From Streptomyces globosus (GTDB lineage Bacteria > Actinomycetota > Actinomycetes > Streptomycetales > Streptomycetaceae), in the NCBI RefSeq assembly GCF_003325375.1, contig NZ_CP030862.1, positions 2,731,501 to 2,795,500 of the forward strand: 64,000 nucleotides of DNA. The letters are read 5' to 3'. Of the stretch, positions 9,427 through 16,762 are shown piece after piece. Both the position numbers and the translations under genes were made by a program. How positions within the stretch are numbered: position 1 is the stretch's first letter; each line of letters starts with the position of its first letter. Under the pieces are notes generated by a model. It saw nothing but the letters and a program-made list of their open reading frames with translations. It was not told the DNA's origin and made no database searches.

Positions 9427-9780
9427 TCAGGGCCCGTCGAGTCCGAAGACGGTGCCGAACGGGTCGATGAGCTGGCAGATGCGCCGGCCGGGCTCCACGT
9501 CGAGGGGGCCGCGGTGGTGGGTGCAGCCCGCTTCCAGGAGGCGCTTGCGTTCGGTGTCGAGGTCCTCGACGGACCAGTAAGGGACGGTGCTTCGCCCGTG
9601 GGCGTTGGCTTTGGGGGACGCCTGGTGGAAGCCGAACTCGAGTCCGTCGAGGTCGAGCCAGGCGTAGACGGCGGTGCCGTTCATGTCGAGCTTGACCTCG
9701 GCTTCGAAGATGTTGCCCCACCAGCGGGCGGTGGCTTCGGGGTCGTCGACGAAGATCATGACGGTGCGGATACCGCGCAC
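9427..9780 (-). CDS. VOC-family (glyoxalase/bleomycin-resistance fold) protein
   Basis: This 117-residue single-domain VOC protein starts with IRTVMIFVDDPEATARWWGN, the usual beta-alpha-beta opening. It goes on to DLDGLEFGFHQASP and ends in the second paired module with VEPGRRICQLIDPFGTVFGL, where DPFGT is the family's terminal motif. I chose GTG 9780 over an upstream ATG because AAGGAG sits 8 bases before it. VOC proteins may be metalloenzymes or simple binding proteins for electrophilic or aromatic compounds; the sequence does not decide. It lies 47 bases after the APH-like kinase gene and 17 before the acetyltransferase, all on one strand. Confidence 0.85.
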   Translation of the reverse strand: MRGIRTVMIFVDDPEATARWWGNIFEAEVKLDMNGTAVYAWLDLDGLEFGFHQASPKANAHGRSTVPYWSVEDLDTERKRLLEAGCTHHRGPLDVEPGRRICQLIDPFGTVFGLDGP

Positions 9781-9827
9781 TTGGGTTTCTCCTTGTGTCG
9801 GGGAGTGGCACGGTACCGCTGGGGTGG

Positions 9828-10697
9828 TCACTCGTGGGCGCCGTGCAGGGAACGGAGGCCGGTGGCTGCGGCGAACGCTGCCAGGGCGCGTATGAGGTCG
9901 TGATCGTTCCAGTGGGTGCCGAGTTCTCGTGCGTGGTGCAGGTAGGCGTGGCGTACCCAGCGGGGGGACGGGTGCCCTTGCTGGTCAGCCATGTGGGCGA
10001 GGGTGATCAGGTCGGGCAGGCCGGTGATGTCCGGGCGGAGGGTTTCTGCGTCGATGAGGGCGAGGTGCCCGTCGGCGCGGCGGCGAACGTGTTCCGGCTT
10101 GAGGTCCAGGTGGCCGAGCGGTACGTGGCCGAGTCCGTGGGCGTCGGTGACGAGCTGGAGGAGTCGGTGCCAGTCGTCGGGGAGGGTGATCCAGTCCGGG
10201 GACGGGGCATCGAGGGCGGCTGTGGTGTGCCAGAGGGCCATGGTTTCGGCGACCTCGGGCTGCCAGCGGGAGGAGGCGGTGTGGATGCGGGCGACCGACC
10301 GGACCAGCTCGTCGAAGGCGTCGGTGCCCGAGAGGGTGACCTCCTCGTCGAGGTGGTCGACCAGCAGCGTGCGGGAGGTGTCGCAGGCGCGGTGGAGTAC
10401 CGGCAGGACGTTCTCGTCGGCCAGGAGTTCGTAGGCGAGGACTTCGCCGAGGTAGCCAGCCTCGTCCGCGTGCCGCTTCAGGACCCGGCGGGGAGGGGCG
10501 CCGAGGGCGAAGACGGCTGTGCGGTAGCGGGCGGTCAGGCAGCGCACCGGTCCCGGCTCGCCCGCGTGGTGGCGCGCGAGGATCACGTACGCCTGGCGCT
10601 CGGCTGTGGCGTGGTTGGTGGTGAACGGGTTGGCCAGCCACCCGTCGGGCCGCGTGCGGGCGGCGCCGTCCAGCGGCCCGGCGGGAGCGGTGCTCAT
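9828..10697 (-). CDS. Aminoglycoside-phosphotransferase-like kinase
   Basis: A 289-residue protein of the APH/choline-kinase fold. The catalytic loop is LGHLDLKPEHVRRR at about 194-207, equivalent to the H-x-D-x-x-x-x-N loop but with His in place of the usual Asn. It is followed by LIDAETL near 213, the metal-binding Asp. The N-lobe has FALGAPPRRVLKRHADEAGY with the nucleotide-binding Lys. The start ATG overlaps the stop of the MBL-fold gene (ATGA, 10694-10697), so the two are translationally coupled and probably act together. Such kinases modify antibiotics, sugars or, in some RiPP pathways, peptide residues. With a small peptide ORF heading the operon, peptide modification is a possibility, not a demonstration. 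Confidence 0.75.
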   Translation of the reverse strand: MSTAPAGPLDGAARTRPDGWLANPFTTNHATAERQAYVILARHHAGEPGPVRCLTARYRTAVFALGAPPRRVLKRHADEAGYLGEVLAYELLADENVLPVLHRACDTSRTLLVDHLDEEVTLSGTDAFDELVRSVARIHTASSRWQPEVAETMALWHTTAALDAPSPDWITLPDDWHRLLQLVTDAHGLGHVPLGHLDLKPEHVRRRADGHLALIDAETLRPDITGLPDLITLAHMADQQGHPSPRWVRHAYLHHARELGTHWNDHDLIRALAAFAAATGLRSLHGAHE

Positions 10698-12193
10698 GCC
10701 GCGGTCTCCTGGGGGATGCCCAGGGTGGCCAGGCTGTGGGCGTAGCAGCGGGCGGCGAGGTCGGGCCGCTGGTGCTCGCCGTAGATCGCGAAGAGGGCGT
10801 AGACCGGGGAGTCCAGGTTCTCGCCGATGTGCCAGCCCTGGTACGAGCCCCCGACGACGTCCCAGATCTGGGCGCGTCCGAGGAAGACGGCGGCGAAGTC
10901 CTGGAAATAGATCTCGATGCCGAAGGGGTGGGCGGCCATGGCCTCTTCCCGGCTCGTCGTGGTGATCTTGTCCCAGGTGGGGCCGGTGATGTTCCAGGCG
11001 TACGAGTCGATCTCGCCGGGCCGGCCGGGCGGGTCGAGGAGGCGCAGGACGGCGCGGTGCGCTCCGAGAGGGCCGGCGAGGTAGTCGTGGATGCTGGTGG
11101 CCAGGGCGCCGGTACGGGTGGCGATCAGCTCCCGGGCGAGCCGGGGAAGCTCCTCGGCCACCAGGGCGTCGGCCTTCTCCCACTCCTCCTTGGCCAGGGC
11201 CGGGGTGACCGGGGTCGGCTCGACGCGCTGCGGGGAGTCGAGGAAGTTGGCGAGTGCGGCGAGCTCGGACTTCTCCGCCACGGGGTCGGGGGTGACCCAG
11301 GGGACGCGGGAGGTGGTGACAGGACCGTCGCCCGACGGGACGGTGAGGCGGTCGCCGGGGCGGGGGCCGTGGACGCGGAAGAGGTGCTGGAGCTCGTTCG
11401 CGGTCGCGGCCAGGGCCTTGTGGTCGGCATAGAGGAACGGGCCGTGGGGGCTGCGGGGCGCGGTGAAGCCATTGCCGCACAAGGCGACGTCCCGTACGCC
11501 GTCCAGGGGCTTGAGGTAGTCGATGAGCAGGCCGTTGAGGATCTGGAGGCCGGTGGTGCGGTTGCGGGGTCCGTCCATGCCGGGCAGCAGGTTGTTGTCC
11601 GCGCCGAGGGCCCCGTACGGGACGGTCTGGGCGTTGTTGGAGACCACGGCGAGCCGGGGCGGGGTGAGGGTGCCCTGGGCCAGCTGCTCGATGTAGAGGT
11701 CGGAGACGTCGGCGTCGACGCCGATGAAGATGTCGTTGCCGGTGGTGCCGGCCAGGCGGACCAGGGGCTGGGAGACGCGCTTCTCCCAGAAGAGGGTGCG
11801 GGCGCCGGCGGGGTAGAGGGTGATCTCGATGTCGCCGACGTTCAGCGGCTGGGTGTGGTCCACGCGGTGCACGGTGAAGCCCAGGGCTTCGATGGCGTCG
11901 GTGACGGCGGCCGGGGTGGTGGTGCCGGTGTAGACGGGCACCGTGCGGGCGAGGAGGTCGAGTGAGGGGAGGTGGAAGTGGTCCAGGTGCTCGTGGCTGA
12001 GGATCACCGCGTTCGGGCCGGGCATGCCCTGGGTGTCCACGGTGCGGGGCGGCCAGATCTCGAACTCCAGGCTCCCGGCGCCGAAGGCGGGCGCGAGGAT
12101 CGGGTCGAGGAGGACGGAGGAGAGGCCGTCGGTGATGTGCCAGGTCTGGTGGCCGAGGAAAGTCAGTTCCAGGCCGACGGGGGCTGCTGCCAT
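10694..12193 (-). CDS. MBL-fold metallo-hydrolase
   Basis: This 499-residue protein starts at ATG 12193, with AAGGAG six bases upstream; the open frame extends further but reads through the upstream peptide ORF. The N-terminal half is a metallo-beta-lactamase fold of the UlaG/RomA type: ELTFLGHQTWHITDG opens it, the metal site is SHEHLDHFHLP at about 64-74, and DIFIGVDADVSD supplies a later acidic ligand. The C-terminal half (about 290-499) is unlike the usual short MBL enzymes and I do not recognise it. The gene is coupled by ATGA to the APH-like kinase and preceded by a strong hairpin (12235-12265), then the 44-residue ORF. Substrate unknown. Confidence 0.75.
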   Translation of the reverse strand: MAAAPVGLELTFLGHQTWHITDGLSSVLLDPILAPAFGAGSLEFEIWPPRTVDTQGMPGPNAVILSHEHLDHFHLPSLDLLARTVPVYTGTTTPAAVTDAIEALGFTVHRVDHTQPLNVGDIEITLYPAGARTLFWEKRVSQPLVRLAGTTGNDIFIGVDADVSDLYIEQLAQGTLTPPRLAVVSNNAQTVPYGALGADNNLLPGMDGPRNRTTGLQILNGLLIDYLKPLDGVRDVALCGNGFTAPRSPHGPFLYADHKALAATANELQHLFRVHGPRPGDRLTVPSGDGPVTTSRVPWVTPDPVAEKSELAALANFLDSPQRVEPTPVTPALAKEEWEKADALVAEELPRLARELIATRTGALATSIHDYLAGPLGAHRAVLRLLDPPGRPGEIDSYAWNITGPTWDKITTTSREEAMAAHPFGIEIYFQDFAAVFLGRAQIWDVVGGSYQGWHIGENLDSPVYALFAIYGEHQRPDLAARCYAHSLATLGIPQETAA

Positions 12194-12234
12194 GACGAAC
12201 TCCTTTGCGCGGTCAGGAAGGGGGCGGGGGTGGC

Positions 12235-12265
12235 GCGGAGGGGGACAGCGGACGTCCCCCTCCGC
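12235..12265 (-). terminator. Strong hairpin between the 44-aa ORF and the MBL gene
   Basis: GCGGAGGGGGA (12235-12245) pairs perfectly with TCCCCCTCCGC (12255-12265) around a 9-base loop. It lies between the stop of the peptide ORF (12289) and the start of the hydrolase (12193). It could be a partial terminator that keeps the small ORF more abundant than the downstream enzymes, or an RNA-stabilising 3' end. Confidence 0.5.
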
Positions 12266-12288
12266 ACCTGTCTGCGGACCAGCAGGAC

Positions 12289-12423
12289 CTACCGGTGGTA
12301 GGTGGTCGGGGAGTTGTGGGTCGTGCCGGTGGCGGCGAACGCCGTCACGCGCTGCTGGAGCCGGCGGACCGCCTCCGCGGTCACGGGCGTACTCGGCTTC
12401 GTCTGGGGCTTGGGTCGGTTCAT
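12289..12423 (-). CDS. Small peptide ORF, 44 residues, heads the MBL/kinase operon
   Basis: ATG at 12423 is preceded by GGAGG six bases upstream, a near-ideal ribosome site. The ORF encodes 44 residues: MNRPKPQTKPSTPVTAEAVR, a short amphipathic helix (RRLQQRVTAFAATG), and a Thr/Ser/His/Tyr-rich tail ending TTHNSPTTYHR before TAG 12291-12289. A strong hairpin follows, then an MBL-fold hydrolase and an APH-like kinase. The layout of helical leader, small hydroxylated tail, attenuating hairpin and modifying-type enzymes resembles a RiPP precursor, but no canonical lanthipeptide or graspetide enzyme is present. It is not homologous to anything I recognise and could equally be a regulatory leader. 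Confidence 0.55.
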   Translation of the reverse strand: MNRPKPQTKPSTPVTAEAVRRLQQRVTAFAATGTTHNSPTTYHR

Positions 12424-12475
12424 GACGTGCCTCCATCACTTCGGTTTCTCGACGGTGCGGATGCAGCCGCCGTGC

Positions 12476-12496
12476 CCCGCCGCTGCAAGCGGCGGG
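12476..12496 (-). terminator. Terminator hairpin after the three-gene small-protein operon
   Basis: CCCGCCGCT (12476-12484) and AGCGGCGGG (12488-12496) are perfect complements with a 3-base loop. The hairpin begins three bases after the stop of the 27-aa ORF, a textbook position, and separates that operon from the peptide/MBL unit. Confidence 0.65.
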
Positions 12497-12499
12497 TGG

Positions 12500-12583
12500 T
12501 CAGTGTTCGGTGGCGGACAGGAGACTGCCGACGACGGCACTGCAGAGGATCACGTAAACGATCACGGCGATCCGCTGCCTCAC
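12500..12583 (-). CDS. 27-residue single-span membrane peptide
   Basis: GTG at 12583 overlaps the stop of the 121-aa gene (GTGA, 12580-12583). The frame runs 27 codons to TGA 12502-12500, immediately before a terminator hairpin. The peptide has a basic start (VRQRI), one hydrophobic segment of about 17 residues (AVIVYVILCSAVVGSLL) and a short polar end (SATEH). The coupled start, the predicted transmembrane span and the terminator placed right behind it make it believable as the last gene of the operon. Translation is unproven; function unknown. Confidence 0.5.
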   Translation of the reverse strand: MRQRIAVIVYVILCSAVVGSLLSATEH

Positions 12584-12945
12584 TGCGTCACCACCAAGTC
12601 CGGGTCCTTAGGCGCCTGATCGACGGCTGCTCTGTTGCGCCGCTGCCGCACCTGGCGCTCGATCAGCAGGACACGACAGACGCGGGCGAGGGCCCGCATG
12701 TGAATCCAGGCCCCGAGCCGCCCCTCGCCGGGCCCGTGCGACAGGAGAAGTTCGGCATCTGTACAGGCTTGGCTGCCACCGTCCCGCTCGCAGAGCAGGA
12801 GCTGGACGTAGCCGTGGAGAAGGGCCGTGGCCTCCCGCACGTCACCGCCCTGTATGCGGTAGGCGTTGGGCGTGAGGACGCGGGCGCACAGGGCGCGCAT
12901 GGTGTCCGCGGGTACTGACGCCTGAGTCGCAGCCCTCGTCGTCAT
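12580..12945 (-). CDS. Hypothetical helical protein, 121 aa
   Basis: ATG 12945 overlaps the stop of the 69-aa gene as ATGA (12942-12945), so the start is set by coupling. The protein is a predicted helical bundle: DTMRALCARVLTPNAYRIQG, then REATALLHGYVQLLLCERDG and HMRALARVCRVLLIERQVRQ, with a basic C-terminus. No catalytic motif is visible. It lies between a 69-aa protein and a 27-aa membrane peptide and is divergent from an XRE regulator. Small partner proteins are common beside such regulators in Streptomyces, but I cannot assign a role. Confidence 0.65.
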   Translation of the reverse strand: MTTRAATQASVPADTMRALCARVLTPNAYRIQGGDVREATALLHGYVQLLLCERDGGSQACTDAELLLSHGPGEGRLGAWIHMRALARVCRVLLIERQVRQRRNRAAVDQAPKDPDLVVTQ

Positions 12946-13151
12946 GCCAGGTGCCCCGCAGCCGCCTCCCGCATCCCAAGCGCCCAGTCCATCTGCGCGT
13001 ACAGGACCTCCAGCTGGGCAGGGTCGAGGACCAGGGTCGTGATCTCCGTGGTGCCGTCGAGCCGGTGCAGCGACGCGATCGGCAGAGTGGCCTGCTGCTC
13101 GCCGTGGTTGTCTGTGATGTCGCGCCGGACCGCAGTTGCGTGGGTGATCAC
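12942..13151 (-). CDS. Hypothetical small protein, 69 aa, first gene of operon
   Basis: This 69-residue protein starts at ATG 13151 and faces the XRE regulator gene across a 156-bp intergenic region. It looks like a compact beta-rich fold (QQATLPIASLHRLDGTTEI, TTLVLDPAQLEVLYAQMDWA) with a short helical end. No family recognised. Its stop overlaps the next start, so it is translated together with the 121-aa protein. The repeats at 13231-13276 in the shared upstream region are likely to control it. Confidence 0.65.
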   Translation of the reverse strand: MITHATAVRRDITDNHGEQQATLPIASLHRLDGTTEITTLVLDPAQLEVLYAQMDWALGMREAAAGHLA

Positions 13152-13230
13152 GAGGGCTCTCCCGGGGCTGTCTGAGCGGGGGATGGAGTTCAGTCAACTC
13201 CGGCGCCGGATCCCCGAACAGGGCATTCCA

Positions 13231-13276
13231 CTAGGCACGTTGTAGGCACGAGCTAGGCAGAATCCCGCTAGGCTTC
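13231..13276. promoter_or_regulatory. CTAGGCA direct repeats, likely operator for the XRE regulator
   Basis: Four near-identical copies lie in the divergent promoter region: CTAGGCAC 13231-13238, GTAGGCAC 13242-13249, CTAGGCAG 13253-13260 and CTAGGCTT 13268-13275. The first three recur every 11 bp, about one helical turn, so they present one DNA face. They end 32 bp before the XRE start and 80 bp or more upstream of the 69-aa gene, fitting a shared operator. Confidence 0.55.
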
Positions 13277-13307
13277 CGGGCGCCCAACTCGACCAGCGGA
13301 CGGCGGG

Positions 13308-14621
13308 ATGATGGCGAACGAGATCCTGCGCCGACTGAGGCGCGAGCAGCGATGGACGCAGGCCCAGGCCGCCCAACGGGTGTGCACACAGGTCCAAGCG
13401 GCCACAGGCCGTTACCCCGAACTCGATGCGAATTGGATCTCCCGGCTGGAACGCGGAGCGATCACCTGGCCCTCGGGCGACTACAGGGCGGCGCTGTGCG
13501 CGGTGTTCGGCGTCTCAAGCGAGGCAGAGCTGGGCTTGCACCCGAAGGGAGAGCCGACCGGCACAACGTCCGCGCAAAGCGCCTATTCGGCGCCCGGCAC
13601 TGAGGCGAGCAGTCTCCAGGCCGACACGGAGCTGTCAGCACGGCTCGCCCGACATGCGGCAGCTACCAACGTCAACGAATTGGTGCTGGAGCAGTTCGAC
13701 GCCGACCTGGAGCGTCTCGCCAGAGACTTCGTCAGCCGGCCCCTGTCCCTGCTGGTCCCGGAGATCCGCTCCCTGCGCACGGACGTGTTCCGATTACTCG
13801 AGGGACGCCAGCATCCTGGTCAGACGCGACACCTGTACGTGCTCGCAGGCTGGTTGTCCGGCCTCGCGGCGCACGTGTCCCTCGACCTCGGCCACCAGCC
13901 CTCCGCCTCCACCCATGCGCGGACGGTGGTGCAGTGCGCGGAGATCGCGGAACACCCGAGACTGCGAGCCTGGGCACGCTCATTCCAGTCGCTGGCCGCT
14001 TACTGGACGGGCGACTACAGGCGAGCCGCAGATCTGGCACGGGCCGGACGCGAGGACGGCCGGGGGCCGGGCTCAGGAACGCTCACGGCACGACTGCTAA
14101 GTCTGGAGGCCCGTGCCCTCGCAGCCCACGGAGACGGCCGCAGCGCGTTGCGCTCCCTCGCACTGGCCCATGACGCCCGCAGCAACGCGGAACGAGACGA
14201 ACTGCCAGGCGTCTTCGCCTTCCCCGAGGCCAAGCAATGGGCCTATACGGGCACCACACTGCTGGCCGTCGACGACGACGAACAAGTCCAGCGGGCGATA
14301 GCGGCGTCCAACCGCGCGGTGGAGCTGTACCAGGCCGGGGCTGAAGGCGACCGGTCCTCCGGAGACCTGCACGCCGCGCATCTGGACCTGGCGACCGCAT
14401 ACCTGGCAAGCGGAGAAGTGGAAGGAGCCGGTATCGAACTCGCCGCGGTCCTCGGCGCGGATCAGTACACCGCGAGCATCACCATCAGGCTTCGCAAACT
14501 GGGCACACTCATCGGCAGAGGGCCGTACCGTGACTCACGGCCGGTGATCGATCTTCGGGAGCGCATCCGCGAGGTAACCGACCGGCCCGCTCTCGTCAGC
14601 ACACCCACGGAGCCGCGATGA
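13308..14621 (+). CDS. XRE-family transcriptional regulator with C-terminal TPR-like region
   Basis: This 437-residue protein has an N-terminal HTH_3/XRE domain (about 5-85): ILRRLRREQRWTQAQAAQRV is the first helix pair and NWISRLERGAIT the recognition part, followed by GDYRAALCAVFGVSSEAELG. After a variable linker, residues about 100-420 are helical repeats of TPR-like spacing (ARSFQSLAAYWTGDYRRAAD, TARLLSLEARALAAHGDGRS), the kind that bind peptides or small ligands. The gene is divergent from the 69/121/27-aa operon and ends in an ATGA overlap with a methyltransferase. It probably regulates both units through the CTAGGCA repeats. Start chosen at the first ATG after a GGCGGG stretch; the second ATG is an alternative. 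Confidence 0.8.
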   Translation: MMANEILRRLRREQRWTQAQAAQRVCTQVQAATGRYPELDANWISRLERGAITWPSGDYRAALCAVFGVSSEAELGLHPKGEPTGTTSAQSAYSAPGTEASSLQADTELSARLARHAAATNVNELVLEQFDADLERLARDFVSRPLSLLVPEIRSLRTDVFRLLEGRQHPGQTRHLYVLAGWLSGLAAHVSLDLGHQPSASTHARTVVQCAEIAEHPRLRAWARSFQSLAAYWTGDYRRAADLARAGREDGRGPGSGTLTARLLSLEARALAAHGDGRSALRSLALAHDARSNAERDELPGVFAFPEAKQWAYTGTTLLAVDDDEQVQRAIAASNRAVELYQAGAEGDRSSGDLHAAHLDLATAYLASGEVEGAGIELAAVLGADQYTASITIRLRKLGTLIGRGPYRDSRPVIDLRERIREVTDRPALVSTPTEPR

Positions 14622-15439
14622 CCACCCAGCCCACGAACGACCCTTCCGTGACCGACCGCCACCTGCTCTCCACCCAGGCGTACGGCACCGGCCAGCACCT
14701 TGCCGCCCGCCAGTCCCTCTACCAGTGGCAGACCCCGCGACACGACCTCCCCGGCATCGTCGTCGACGAGCTGGCCGGCGTCCGTGGGGCAGTTGCGGAC
14801 GTGGGCTGCGGCAACGGCAAGTTCGTACAGCGGGTCCGCGCCGACCGGCCGGACCTGACCGTTCTCCCCATGGACATCTCTCCCGGCATCGTGGCAGGCA
14901 TCGCCGGTGCCGTGGCCGGCGACGCCCAGAGACTCCCGATCGCGGACGGGGCCCTGGGCGCAGTACTGGCCATGCACATGCTCTACCACGTCGAGGACCA
15001 GGCCCGAGCCGCCCAAGAGCTGGGTCGTGTCCTGGCCCAGGGAGGCATTGCCATCGCGTCCACGAACAGCCGGACGGACAAGCAGGAACTGGAGGACCTC
15101 TGGCGACGAGCCGCTGGCGACGTCCTCGGCGTCGCTGACGGACCGGCACGCGTCCAGCTCTCTGCCCGCTTCACCTTGGAAGACGCCCCGGTCATCCTGG
15201 GCGCCGTCTTCGATGAGGTCCGCACCGTCCCTCTCCCAGGCGTGATTGAGGTGACCGACGCCGCGCCAGTGGTCGCCCACCTGGCCTCGTACGAGGCATG
15301 GGCCGACCAAATGGGCGTGCCGTTCAAGGAAACGATCGAACGGGCCCGCGAAAGGGTAGGCGAGACCATCCGGACAGAGGGCGCGTTCCGAATCACCTGT
15401 CTCGGCGGAATCCTGGTCTGTCGCGCGGCGGGCGCGTAG
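14618..15439 (+). CDS. Class I SAM-dependent methyltransferase
   Basis: This 273-residue Methyltransf_11/25-type enzyme has motif I in VADVGCGNGKFVQRVRAD (about 59-76), the acidic loop after the next strand in LPMDIS, motif II/III in GDAQRLPIADGALGAVLAMH, and a family-typical MLYHVEDQARAAQELGRVL. The ATG overlaps the stop of the XRE gene (ATGA), so regulator and enzyme are coupled. The C-terminal hundred residues form the substrate lid. Target unknown: small molecule, peptide or protein are all possible. Pairing with the regulator and the nearby peptide-headed operon makes a peptide or signal substrate worth testing. Confidence 0.85.
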   Translation: MTTQPTNDPSVTDRHLLSTQAYGTGQHLAARQSLYQWQTPRHDLPGIVVDELAGVRGAVADVGCGNGKFVQRVRADRPDLTVLPMDISPGIVAGIAGAVAGDAQRLPIADGALGAVLAMHMLYHVEDQARAAQELGRVLAQGGIAIASTNSRTDKQELEDLWRRAAGDVLGVADGPARVQLSARFTLEDAPVILGAVFDEVRTVPLPGVIEVTDAAPVVAHLASYEAWADQMGVPFKETIERARERVGETIRTEGAFRITCLGGILVCRAAGA

Positions 15440-15465
15440 GCCGCGGCCTTCCGCCCAAGGAGCGC

Positions 15466-16395
15466 TCAGGGGCCCGGCTTGAAGAGGTCGAGGATGGGGA
15501 GGTAGCGAGCCCAGTTGCTGCCGAACAGCGCCATCATGATCAGCACTGCCCAAGCGGTTCCTGCGGCAACCGTTGCCATGTCGGGAAGGCCGAGGAAGGC
15601 CAGCCCGACGACGCCCCCGGCGATCAGCACGACAGCTGCAGCTACACGGAGCACCTCTCGGTCGCGGACCGGCTGCTTGCCCTCCAGCGCAGGCTTGGGG
15701 AGGAGAGATCCGATGTGGCCGGCCACATGTTGCTCGGCGATCGTCGCGGCCAGACCGGCGATCTCGCTGAGCACCGCCGCGTGATCATCGTGTCCCAAGG
15801 TGGCCTCTGCTTCGCGTAGCTTGGCGACCACCTGACCGGCGTGGACCTTCAGCTCTCGGCGCCGGGGGGACAGGAAGGCAACGGTCCCGGAACGGCGATG
15901 GGCCCGCATCACGTCCCCCTCAAGGCGGCGCAACGCCGTCCCAACCGCGGACAACTTCTCTGCCCGCTGAGCATGGCTGGCGCCATACGCCTCGGAGCAG
16001 GCTCTGATCGTTGCCTTGCACTCCAAGGTGAGCAGGTTGCGGACGAACGGCAGACCGGCCCCTCTCGTCTTCACGCACAGCTTCATGAGCAACGTGACCG
16101 TAATTGCCCACGCCGCGGCCCAGCGCCAAGGCGGGTCGTGCTCGCGGTAGAGGCCCAGCACGATGACGAAGTACGCGACCGCGAGATAGGCCAGCATGGT
16201 CGCAGCGAGCATGAAGACGAACCACGGGACTTCCGCTGCGTACGTGTGCCGTAGCGCTACCTTCAGTCGCGGTGGAATGGGCCACCATCCGTATCCCAGC
16301 CGATCAAGGTCGGCGCGGAGTTCCGCTATCGCCTCGTCGCCCCAGCGCCGTGCGCGCCGGCCCCACCGCGCCCGTAACGAGATGTTCAGACTCAT
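15466..16395 (-). CDS. Hypothetical membrane protein with paired TM segments at both ends
   Basis: This protein of about 309 residues has two hydrophobic segments near residues 45-95 (WFVFMLAATMLAYLAVAYFV and WAAAWAITVTLL). A long soluble helical middle follows, with charged heptad-like stretches (ALRRLEGDVMRAHRRSGTVA, KLREAEATLGHDDHAAVL). Two more spans near 250-300 contain AAAVVLIAGGVVGLAFLG and AVLIMMALFGSNWARYL. No enzyme motif. ATG 16395 is the best of several in-frame starts; an ATG five codons further upstream is possible. It is convergent with the methyltransferase (26 bp apart) and divergent from the interrupted restriction gene. Function not recognised. Confidence 0.6.
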   Translation of the reverse strand: MSLNISLRARWGRRARRWGDEAIAELRADLDRLGYGWWPIPPRLKVALRHTYAAEVPWFVFMLAATMLAYLAVAYFVIVLGLYREHDPPWRWAAAWAITVTLLMKLCVKTRGAGLPFVRNLLTLECKATIRACSEAYGASHAQRAEKLSAVGTALRRLEGDVMRAHRRSGTVAFLSPRRRELKVHAGQVVAKLREAEATLGHDDHAAVLSEIAGLAATIAEQHVAGHIGSLLPKPALEGKQPVRDREVLRVAAAVVLIAGGVVGLAFLGLPDMATVAAGTAWAVLIMMALFGSNWARYLPILDLFKPGP

Positions 16396-16762
16396 GGCTG
16401 CGAGCATGCTACCCATCACCGACAGTGGTTGCCTCGCGACTGATGCCGGTTCCATCAACAGCACGGTCGACAGCCCTCTCTGCTGACCTCGCACGAGGGC
16501 GAACCTCATTCTGAAACGGCCAGTATCGGGGCCCTGCTGCGGGGAGATGAGCCATGGCCAACAGGCGCTCTTACGCCTACGGAGTTCCTCACCCACACTG
16601 GCGGCCGACACCAGGGGGAGGAAACGGGTGGCAGCTTGTAAGCCGAAGCGTCGGTCGTCCCGGCGTAAGCGCAGGGACGACCGGCTCGCTGCGGGAGCCG
16701 TCGGAGGTATCGCTGTCCTCGGCGTGCTCACGTCGTCATGGGCCGTGATCTGGCCCTACCTA

